From Chloroflexota bacterium (lineage in GTDB: Bacteria; Chloroflexota; Chloroflexia; QHBQ01; JADMIH01), in NCBI GenBank assembly GCA_015478675.1, contig JADMIH010000225.1:1-5468 (forward strand): a DNA stretch of 5,468 bases, written 5' to 3'. The position numbers and the translations under genes are program-made. The notes beneath the pieces are model-generated. The model was not told where the DNA came from, did no database searches, and saw only the letters and a list, made by a program, of their open reading frames with translations. Shown piece after piece: positions 1 to 5,468 of this stretch (position 1 is its first letter; each line of letters begins with the position of its first letter).

Positions 1-28
1 CTGCCCCTGTGCACTCAGCAGGAGTAAA

Positions 29-57
29 GCCCCCTCTCCCACAAGGGGAGAGGGGGC
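29..57. repeat. Perfect palindromic intergenic repeat (12-bp stem, 5-nt loop)
   Basis: The arms GCCCCCTCTCCC (29-40) and GGGAGAGGGGGC (46-57) are exact reverse complements around the loop ACAAG. The element is followed by further G-rich units (GGGGTGAGGGG at 60-70). Dispersed intergenic elements of the form CCCTCTCCC-loop-GGGAGAGGG followed by GGGTGAGGG are familiar from many bacterial genomes, including Chloroflexota, so this is probably one copy of such a family. No T-run follows the right arm, so it does not look like an intrinsic terminator for rightward transcription. Its job here is unknown. Confidence 0.8.
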
Positions 58-70
58 ATGGGGTGAGGGG
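45..70 (+). other. Putative four-tetrad G-quadruplex motif
   Basis: Four G-runs lie on the plus strand: 45-48, 52-56, 60-63 and 67-70. They are separated by the 3-nt loops AGA, CAT and TGA. This satisfies the standard G4 pattern with at least four Gs per run and very short loops, which is usually a stable intramolecular arrangement. The first two runs also form the right arm of the palindrome, so hairpin and quadruplex are mutually exclusive folds of the same strand. Folding in the cell is inferred, not shown. Confidence 0.6.
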
Positions 71-96
71 AGGTGAGGGCGGATGAGGGCAGGTGG
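71..96 (+). repeat. Short degenerate G-rich tandem units
   Basis: After the G4 motif, near-identical 10-base units follow: AGGTGAGGGC (71-80), GGATGAGGGC (81-90) and the partial AGGTGG (91-96). They continue the GTGAGGG theme of 62-70 and appear to be degenerate extensions of the palindromic repeat. The GTG at 73 that opens the mcrB reading frame lies inside them, which argues against that codon being the real start. Confidence 0.5.
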
Positions 97-163
97 CGCA
101 ACACCCGCACGGATACCCCAAGAAGATTGCTCTACCCCTATCCTGAACTCTTACTTCACGCCC

Positions 164-169
164 TATACT
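164..169 (+). promoter_or_regulatory. Candidate -10 element upstream of mcrB
   Basis: TATACT at 164-169 is one mismatch from the sigma-70 -10 consensus and sits 35 bases before the preferred mcrB start at 205, which would give a leader of about 29 bases. No convincing -35 hexamer is visible at 16-18 bases upstream (TCCTGA at 141-146 is poor). The site is reported because its placement fits the downstream ATG rather than the start at 73. Treat it as weak. Confidence 0.25.
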
Positions 170-204
170 TGCCCTGGCCGCGTAAATGTGCTACATATGT
201 CAAG

Positions 205-1743
205 ATGAGCAAACCCAAAGGCAAAGCAGCAGATTCAGATGGAAAGCCTGATAAACGCCGGCGACGTGCCTGGTGGCTGGCTACTCGTCGCAGACGCTCG
301 GAATGGCAATCGTTAGTGGCGGCAGGCATCGCCACCTTCGCTGGGCGCCCACGCGCCTCCTTCGAGGCCGCCCAGCCCGGCGACCCTGTGCTCCTCTACG
401 TATCTAAACCCGACCATGCGATCAGGGCAGTAGGCATCGTCATACAGCGACCGCAGGGAGATAGGGGCACGGGTGAGGCCACAGGACAGCCACCCCCCGC
501 TGAGGCAACGCCCCCGATACCCACACTGGAGGTCCAACTTGCCTTCGAGGTGCCCGACCCACTTGGCTGGCAATCCATCCAATCCGCGCCCGCACTCCAG
601 GGGGCAGAACCGGTCAGACAGCGCAGCAGCGGCACTCTCTTCCCACTGAACGACGCAGAGTACGATGCGCTCCGCCGTCAGATAATCGGGCGCAACCCTG
701 AGCTAGCGGGCGCTTTCGCCTCCGTCGACTCAGGAATAGCGCCCCTGGAAGGAGAAGGCGAAGCCGTTCTACAAAGTAACGATCTGATAACGCCCCACAC
801 ACATCTACGTGAAAAACCGTCAGACTACCGCACTGCGGCCCCAGGCTCGCAGCTGCCGGCGGTAAGCAGCCTGGACGAGCTGCAATCTCTCACCATGCTC
901 CCATTCGAGATGCTTGAAGAGATACGCGACCTGCTGGAAGAAACAGGACAGGTGGTGCTCAGCGGGCCACCCGGAACGGGCAAGACCTGGCTGGCGCGAG
1001 GCATGGCGGCGCTTGTAGCGGGCGACCCCGCTCGCGTACAAATAGTTCAGTTCCACCCCGCTACTACCTACGAAGACTTTATCGAGGGGTTGAAACCCCA
1101 GCTAGACCCCCGTGGGCAGGTCAGCTATGCAGTTCTGCCTGGCCTCTTTGTGCGTTTGTGTGAGCAGGCGCGCCTCGATCCTGAGCATAACTACGTTCTG
1201 GTAATTGATGAGATTAACCGAGCGCCGTTGGCGAGGGTCTTCGGCGAGCTACTCTATGCACTGGAGTATCGCGGGCCAGAGGGCGCTGTGCAATTGTCGG
1301 CGTCGGCGGGCATGGGGAGTCAGCGCCTATTTTACGTGCCTGAAAACCTCCTCCTTCTTGCTACCATGAACAGCGCAGATCGCACTCTTGCGCTGGTGGA
1401 CTACGCCCTGCGCAGGCGCTTTCGCTTTATAGAGATGGAGCCGGACGCTGTTGTGCTCGACCGCTGGCTCGCCCGGCGCGGCAACAGCCTGGCATCTCGC
1501 CGCACGGTTCTCAACCTCTTCAAGAAGATTAATGAGCGCCTTGCAGACGCCCTTGATGATGACCATCGTCTGGGGCATAGCTACTTCATGCTTGACCCGC
1601 TAACTCCCGGCACCCTAACACGTCTCTGGCGCAGCGCTGTCCGTCCTCTCCTCGCAGAGTACTTTGTACCACCAACAGGGGAGCTAGATGAGTATAACGC
1701 CCTCTTCGATGAAGCAGGACGGACCATGAGTGCCGAGGATTAG
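205..1743 (+). CDS. mcrB: McrB-type AAA+ motor with EVE/PUA-like N-terminal domain (type IV restriction)
   Basis: This is the nucleotide-hydrolysing, DNA-recognising subunit of a modification-dependent McrBC restriction enzyme acting on cytoplasmic DNA. Residue numbers count from the GTG at 73; subtract 44 for the ATG at 205. A basic, low-complexity leader (45-66) precedes a probable EVE/PUA-superfamily domain (about 66-215): WWLAT at 67-71, PGDPVLLY at 102-109, AIRAVGIV at 116-123 and a closing GTLFPLNDAEYDAL stretch ending at 200. A variable linker follows. The AAA+ core has Walker A GPPGTGKT (298-305), Walker B VIDEINRA (377-384), the McrB signature MNSAD (432-436, equivalent to MNTAD of E. 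coli McrB) and the arginine-rich ALRRRF (445-450). GTP use is expected from that signature but not proven. The frame stays open back to a GTG at 73, but those 44 residues are encoded partly by G-rich repeat and resemble no domain. No clear ribosome-binding site supports either start. mcrC follows 18 bases downstream. The motor assignment is firm; the ligand of the N-terminal domain is unknown. Confidence 0.9.
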   Translation: MSKPKGKAADSDGKPDKRRRRAWWLATRRRRSEWQSLVAAGIATFAGRPRASFEAAQPGDPVLLYVSKPDHAIRAVGIVIQRPQGDRGTGEATGQPPPAEATPPIPTLEVQLAFEVPDPLGWQSIQSAPALQGAEPVRQRSSGTLFPLNDAEYDALRRQIIGRNPELAGAFASVDSGIAPLEGEGEAVLQSNDLITPHTHLREKPSDYRTAAPGSQLPAVSSLDELQSLTMLPFEMLEEIRDLLEETGQVVLSGPPGTGKTWLARGMAALVAGDPARVQIVQFHPATTYEDFIEGLKPQLDPRGQVSYAVLPGLFVRLCEQARLDPEHNYVLVIDEINRAPLARVFGELLYALEYRGPEGAVQLSASAGMGSQRLFYVPENLLLLATMNSADRTLALVDYALRRRFRFIEMEPDAVVLDRWLARRGNSLASRRTVLNLFKKINERLADALDDDHRLGHSYFMLDPLTPGTLTRLWRSAVRPLLAEYFVPPTGELDEYNALFDEAGRTMSAED

Positions 1744-1761
1744 AGGGTAGACGGCTCATCT

Positions 1762-3021
1762 ATGCAGTACATCAGCTCCAACACGCGCAACCTGGTAAAC
1801 TCAACGTTGATCCTCTCCGAGTTTGAAGCTGCGGAGGTCGCCCTCGTGCCCCAAAGCTACGCCTATCTCAAAAGCAGGTACTCCAAGCAGTTGGAAGCCA
1901 CACCCGCCGAGCGTCAAGGCGTATATAGGATCACGCCGCGCGACTATGTTGGGCGTATCAGCTTACCGGGGGGAGTGACCCTTGTTATCCGGCCAAAGGT
2001 GGCAGTGACCAACACCTTTTACATGCTTTGCGCGGAGGCAGGAGTGGCCCACTTTGAGGGGCTGCCTATAGCATTGGAGACGCGCAGCGACTTTTATGCC
2101 TTCATAGCAGCCAGCTTCATAGCACAAGTCAGCAAGCTGCTTCAGCAGGGACTTTACCGGCACTTCGTGCCGCACGAAGAAAACCTCCCTTTTGTGCGGG
2201 GTAGAATTATGCTGGCAGCGCAGATAAGGCGCTACGGAGAGCTAAAGCATCGCCATGCCTGCGCCTACACAGACCTGACCGCAGACACCGCCGAAAACAG
2301 GGCGCTCGCGACAACGTTGCACTCTTTACCTGCTCTCCTGGGGCAAGGCGAGAGAGAGCTGAGCCGCACAGCGCGGAGTCTGCTGCGCCGCTTCGAGGGT
2401 GTCAGCGTCATAGGGCGAGATGACGCGCTCGACCTCCTGCGTGGCATCAGGCTGCACAGGCTGAACGCCCGCTATCACCAGCTGCTGGGGATTTGCAGAC
2501 TAATACTGAGTAATCTCAGCCTTGATGAAAAGAGCGGGCCGGAACCGTTCGCCTCGTTCCTGATCAACATGCCCCGGCTCTTTGAGGGCTTCCTGACAGC
2601 AAGGCTGCGTGCATATCTACCCGTCTACGGCCTGCGGGTGGTCGCGCAACGACATGACTATCTGGACGAAGCGCGGCAGGTCGGCATTCGTCCCGATGTG
2701 CTGGTCTATGCCCGCACAGGGAGAGAACCCCTGCTGGTGCTGGACGCCAAGTATAGGAGGCCGGAAGGGACGCATAGCGGGTTGAACCGCGATCTTTATC
2801 AGGTGAGCGCCTATCTCGACCGTTATGCCCTGAAGCGCGGGGTGCTCGTCTACCCGCAGTTCGCCGCGAAAGCAAACGCCGAGTTGAAACTGCATGGAAC
2901 CTCTAAACACCTGCATGTCACCACCCTCGACCTTTCAGCGCCCAGCCCTGCCGCGCTGGAGGCGAATTGCGCCACCTTAGCAGAGCATATCGCACACCTT
3001 GCTATCGACTTCGGAGAGTAG
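1762..3021 (+). CDS. mcrC: McrC-type PD-(D/E)xK nuclease subunit of McrBC
   Basis: McrC does not bind DNA specifically. In studied systems it docks on the McrB hexamer, stimulates its nucleotide hydrolysis and cuts DNA. At 419 residues it is within the usual McrC-family range, somewhat longer than the E. coli protein. The N-terminal domain carries the family block GRISLPGGVTLVIRPKV (64-80). The centre is mostly helical. The motif FLINMPRLFEGF (266-277) leads into the nuclease domain, with E275 a likely first acidic residue. The catalytic core is RPD (D312), then 15 residues, then DAKY (D328, K330), so all expected PD-D-x-K residues are present and the nuclease should be active. The start is the first ATG after the mcrB stop; AGGGT at 1744-1748 is a weak, distant ribosome-binding candidate. 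The 18-base gap to mcrB implies a shared transcript and translational coupling. No frameshift or truncation is seen. Confidence 0.92.
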   Translation: MQYISSNTRNLVNSTLILSEFEAAEVALVPQSYAYLKSRYSKQLEATPAERQGVYRITPRDYVGRISLPGGVTLVIRPKVAVTNTFYMLCAEAGVAHFEGLPIALETRSDFYAFIAASFIAQVSKLLQQGLYRHFVPHEENLPFVRGRIMLAAQIRRYGELKHRHACAYTDLTADTAENRALATTLHSLPALLGQGERELSRTARSLLRRFEGVSVIGRDDALDLLRGIRLHRLNARYHQLLGICRLILSNLSLDEKSGPEPFASFLINMPRLFEGFLTARLRAYLPVYGLRVVAQRHDYLDEARQVGIRPDVLVYARTGREPLLVLDAKYRRPEGTHSGLNRDLYQVSAYLDRYALKRGVLVYPQFAAKANAELKLHGTSKHLHVTTLDLSAPSPAALEANCATLAEHIAHLAIDFGE

Positions 3022-3058
3022 GCGCTAACTACCTTGCAAAGCACCTGACACACCGTGA

Positions 3059-5326
3059 ATGAGTGCGGGAAAGCCCTATCCCCATATTCTGTCTCCACCC
3101 GGTGCTATAATATATGCATGCACGCAACCTTATCTCCCTTACTTGGTTAATAGACTCGTGAGCGCACAAAGTTCCGAGGGAGTAGCCCAGCCCAGCCTGC
3201 GAGAGCAAAGCAGGCTGGCAATAATCGTTCAGCCCCTTGGGATTGTGGCTGCCCTCACGATCGTAGGCTTCGCTTTGCGCCGCTACCACCTTGGCGCAGA
3301 GTCCTTCTGGTTTGATGAGGCGGATATCGTCAAGCAGGCCCAGCAACAACTCTCCACCCTTGTGCAAAGTTTCACGGCTGCGGGCGAGAACGGCCCTCTC
3401 TACGTTCTCTTGTTGCACTACTGGGTCGCCGCAATCAATGGACACCCCAACGTCGCCCGAATAATGCACATCATCTTCGGCCAGAGCTATGAGGCCCCTA
3501 TACGCGGGCTATCAGCCACCTTCGGCGCGGCGGCCATTCCCCTCATGTACATATTGGGGCGGCGCGTCGCGGGTTCAACTGTGGGTCTGGTCGCGGCGCT
3601 GCTGCTCACTTTCAATCCATTCCACATCTGGTACTCGCAGGACGCCAAGATGTACGCCATGCTGGTCTTTATGACCCTGGCGAGCACTACCCTCTACATC
3701 TACGCCTGGGAGCGCAACGCGCTATGGCTGTGGGCCGCTTATGCGACCGCCACATTAGCCATGCTAACCACCCACAGCCTGGCTGGAGTGGTTTTACTGG
3801 CTCAAATCATCGCGGTGCCCTGGCTGGCTCGTGGCTTTCGACGGCAAAGTGAAGACACAAGAGGCGCGAAGCAAGAAACCCCTATGCGGCTCGTGCGCTG
3901 GGGCCTGGCGACGCTCCTCATCTTCGCGCCTTTCTTGCCGATATTGTGGCTGCGCTCCACGGCTCTCTTTACCGACACCCTCAACGTCGGAGGCTGGTAT
4001 TCCGCCACTACCCTTACCGATATTTTGTTGACAATATTCGTGAAGTTTGCTGTAAACCAGGCCATTCCGCCCTGGGAAGCTGTAGGCGGCGTAACTATGG
4101 CTGCTCTCGCTATCGCCGGTGCGCTCTGGCTGCTTGACTTTAGAGTGCGCATTCCTCGCCGCTCGGATCCGAAAGAAAGCACAATCTTACCAGGGGAAGC
4201 GCAGCACCGTAGCGCCCGCCGATGGGACCCACGGCCAAACCCCGAATCGGCGCTGGTTCTTTTCCTTTATCTGGTGCCTGTGCTGGCTTTCTGGTTGCTG
4301 ACGTTGCGCCTGCCCCTCTTTCAGCCGCGCTACCTTATCATGGCGCTGCCCCCCTACCTGATTCTGGCGGCAGGCGGGCTGCTGGCGGCGGGACGCAGGC
4401 ACGCGCTCTTGATGGTGGCTCCTGCCGGCATCTTTGGGCTGGCGACGGCAATAGCCCTCCTGAGCGTGAACTATTCGCAACAGCCGCAGAAAGAAGATTG
4501 GCGTGGAGCGATGAGTTATATCGCGGACCACGCTAGGCTGCGCGACACGATCATCATCTTCCCCGGCTACCTGGTCACTGCGGCGCAGACTTACTATCAG
4601 CCTGGTGGCCCAGGCCGTGTGCCTGATATACCTATCAGCACCATCCCCAGCCTCAGCACACAGGGCTTCGGAGAGCGCGAGCTTGAAGCACAGCTTGCCG
4701 GTGCGGTGCGCTGCCACGAGCGCGTGTGGCTGGTGGTCTCGCCCCCGCGCCAGCAGCAGGAAGACCCACAGAACAAGGTGCAGAGCTGGTTGCAGTACAA
4801 CTATCACACCTTTGATACAAAGCAGTTCCTCGGCGTTACACTCTATGGGATCGCCTTCAACGGAATACCTGATTGCAGCTTCTATCCAGGCCCAGACTAC
4901 CCTGAGACATACAACTTCGAGAATGGCCTGCAATTCCGGGGCTACATCTATGAGCTACGCGACAATGCTACCACGCAGCCTGATGCATCGTACTTCCCTC
5001 TTACCCTCTACTGGCACAATAGTAAAAAGCTGGCAGCTGATTATATGGTGCGTATACGGATCAGGGATAAGGCCGGGCGCGTGGTGGTAGATGACGCAGC
5101 AGGCATGTACAACGGCTACTGGCCTACAAGCGAATGGCCCACCGACACATACACCATAGACTATCGCGACCTGCGCCTCCCAGGAGGCCTCACCCCAGGC
5201 AGCTACACGGTCTCAATAGAGCTATACCCCAAGGGGCACCCCGACCAGCCCCTCAAGCTGCAAAACGGCGGCACAGAGATAACGTTGCAAACACCCCTGC
5301 AAGTGGTGCCCTGGAAACCCCAGTAG
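3059..5326 (+). CDS. Polytopic GT-C family (PMT/ArnT-like) glycosyltransferase with C-terminal beta domain
   Basis: This is probably an integral-membrane glycosyltransferase of the GT39/GT83 type, which moves a sugar from a polyprenyl-phosphate donor to an acceptor on the outer face of the membrane; donor and acceptor cannot be read from sequence. Numbering is from the ATG at 3059. The first hydrophobic segment (about 53-72) is followed by ESFWFDEADI (81-90), whose Asp86-Glu87 fits the acidic motif of the first outer loop in GT-C enzymes. YSQDAKMY (192-199) and FQPRYLIMALPPY (421-433) match conserved spots seen in such proteins. I count about 11-12 membrane segments up to residue 470, with a polar loop at 361-396. 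The soluble tail begins near EDWRGAM (479-485) and ends in a beta-rich domain (621-750). The true start may be the GTG at 3158 (residue 34): the first 33 residues precede any recognisable domain and overlap a promoter-like element. The gap to mcrC is 37 or 136 bases. Exact family membership is uncertain. Confidence 0.8.
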   Translation: MSAGKPYPHILSPPGAIIYACTQPYLPYLVNRLVSAQSSEGVAQPSLREQSRLAIIVQPLGIVAALTIVGFALRRYHLGAESFWFDEADIVKQAQQQLSTLVQSFTAAGENGPLYVLLLHYWVAAINGHPNVARIMHIIFGQSYEAPIRGLSATFGAAAIPLMYILGRRVAGSTVGLVAALLLTFNPFHIWYSQDAKMYAMLVFMTLASTTLYIYAWERNALWLWAAYATATLAMLTTHSLAGVVLLAQIIAVPWLARGFRRQSEDTRGAKQETPMRLVRWGLATLLIFAPFLPILWLRSTALFTDTLNVGGWYSATTLTDILLTIFVKFAVNQAIPPWEAVGGVTMAALAIAGALWLLDFRVRIPRRSDPKESTILPGEAQHRSARRWDPRPNPESALVLFLYLVPVLAFWLLTLRLPLFQPRYLIMALPPYLILAAGGLLAAGRRHALLMVAPAGIFGLATAIALLSVNYSQQPQKEDWRGAMSYIADHARLRDTIIIFPGYLVTAAQTYYQPGGPGRVPDIPISTIPSLSTQGFGERELEAQLAGAVRCHERVWLVVSPPRQQQEDPQNKVQSWLQYNYHTFDTKQFLGVTLYGIAFNGIPDCSFYPGPDYPETYNFENGLQFRGYIYELRDNATTQPDASYFPLTLYWHNSKKLAADYMVRIRIRDKAGRVVVDDAAGMYNGYWPTSEWPTDTYTIDYRDLRLPGGLTPGSYTVSIELYPKGHPDQPLKLQNGGTEITLQTPLQVVPWKPQ
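3103..3111 (+). promoter_or_regulatory. Extended -10 promoter element (TGCTATAAT)
   Basis: TATAAT at 3106-3111 matches the sigma-70 -10 consensus exactly and is preceded by TGC, giving the TGn extended -10 form, which can work without a good -35. No TTGACA-like hexamer is seen at the right distance. The predicted transcription start is near 3118, inside the longest open frame of the next gene but upstream of a GTG at 3158. It suggests the membrane protein gene can be transcribed separately from mcrBC. Confidence 0.5.
3192..3218. repeat. Perfect 9-bp inverted repeat in the 5' end of the membrane protein gene
   Basis: CCAGCCTGC (3192-3200) and GCAGGCTGG (3210-3218) are exact reverse complements with the 9-nt loop GAGAGCAAA. 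It lies just after the GTG at 3158 and about 75 bases after the predicted transcription start, so an mRNA hairpin early in the message is possible. No T-run follows, so it is not a terminator. It may be chance within coding sequence. Confidence 0.45.
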
Positions 5327-5390
5327 AGCGCGGCATGCGAAGATCATTGCTTCCCAAAGTGCCCATTCTTCCTCGGCCATCCATCTTTAT

Positions 5391-5400
5391 CGGGCGCCCG
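5391..5400. repeat. 10-bp perfect palindrome CGGGCGCCCG
   Basis: The sequence equals its own reverse complement with no loop. It lies 65 bases after the stop codon of the membrane protein gene. It has no following T-run and no room for a hairpin loop without losing the central pairs, so it is a poor intrinsic terminator. It could be a binding site for a dimeric protein or chance in GC-rich DNA. Confidence 0.3.
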
Positions 5401-5414
5401 GCAAGTCACACTAA

Positions 5415-5468
5415 GAGCCTGTTTAACAACATTGACAGGAGGGGGAGGAATGAGGTAGAGAATCAGTA
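5415..5468. mobile_element. Possible insertion-sequence terminus, cut by the window edge
   Basis: GAGCCTGTTTAACAAC begins at 5415, directly after CTAA. Ends starting GAGCCTGTTT or similar are typical of terminal inverted repeats in several DDE insertion sequences, notably IS5-related groups, some of which duplicate a short TA-containing target. The following 40 bases have no usable open frame (an ATG at 5450 meets a stop two codons later), as expected for an IS end before the transposase gene. The opposite end and transposase lie outside the window, so the call rests on the terminal motif alone. Confidence 0.35.

Noticed and set aside
29..57. CRISPR repeat or array
   Set aside because: There is a single palindrome only, with no regularly spaced copies or spacers.
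3022..3058. Terminator between mcrC and the membrane protein gene
   Set aside because: No inverted repeat followed by a T-run is visible in this short gap.
3029..3469. A 146-codon minus-strand open frame spanning the mcrC/membrane-gene junction
   Set aside because: It overlaps the coding start and first outer loop of the membrane protein, including the conserved WFDEA region. Its product shows no domain, and no promoter or ribosome-binding site was seen.
4187..4933. A 248-codon open frame on the minus strand inside the membrane protein gene
   Set aside because: It is wholly antisense to a gene with clear membrane segments and motifs. Its translation is Arg/Gln/His-rich, lacks recognisable domains and is typical of a shadow frame in GC-rich DNA.
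4605..5090. A 161-codon plus-strand frame overlapping the 3' part of the membrane protein gene
   Set aside because: It is an alternative frame rich in Ser, Thr and Ala with no motif. The main frame continues as a plausible beta domain through the same bases.
5391..5400. CGGGCGCCCG considered as a terminator for the membrane protein gene
   Set aside because: A loopless palindrome with no downstream T-run does not fit an intrinsic terminator; kept only as a low-confidence repeat.
5438..5458. GGAGG-like sites followed by an ATG at 5450, as the start of a gene running off the right edge
   Set aside because: The frame is ATG AGG TAG and stops at once.

Overview
The window carries three same-strand genes: a two-gene type IV restriction system of the McrBC class (1-3021) and a large membrane glycosyltransferase-like protein (3059/3158-5326). 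It is flanked by a G-rich palindromic repeat on the left and by a possible insertion-sequence end on the right. Base composition is moderately GC-rich. Starts are not clearly preceded by strong Shine-Dalgarno sites. The GT-C protein architecture (a YSQDAKMY motif, a PRY motif and a C-terminal beta domain) and the CCCTCTCCC/GGGAGAGGG repeat resemble what is common in Chloroflexota, perhaps Ktedonobacteria. This placement is an inference from style and could be wrong.

Layout. Positions 1-204 are mostly non-coding. They hold a perfect 12-bp inverted repeat whose right arm runs into four G-runs with 3-nt loops (a textbook G-quadruplex pattern), then short GTGAGGG-type repeats and a weak promoter candidate. 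The open frame of mcrB formally begins at 73, inside this repeat, but 205 is the better start. mcrB ends at 1743 and mcrC starts 18 bases later, so the two are very likely one transcript. The third gene follows mcrC. Its frame opens at 3059, but an extended -10 element (TGCTATAAT, 3103-3111) lies inside that frame and suggests separate transcription with a start nearer 3158. Positions 5327-5468 have no gene; they include a 10-bp palindrome and an IS-terminus-like sequence at 5415.

How the genes work together. McrB is a nucleotide-driven AAA+ motor with a fused EVE/PUA-like N-terminal domain in place of the E. coli-type McrB reader domain. McrC is the partner that stimulates the motor and carries the PD-(D/E)xK nuclease. 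By family knowledge the pair should detect modified bases in incoming DNA, translocate and cut. The membrane protein looks like a lipid-linked-sugar-dependent GT-C glycosyltransferase, and nothing in its sequence ties it to defence; I treat it as a neighbour. No wholly new system is evident. The items most worth a second look are the reader domain of McrB, the G4/palindrome element in front of it, and the gene-start and promoter arrangement of the third gene.
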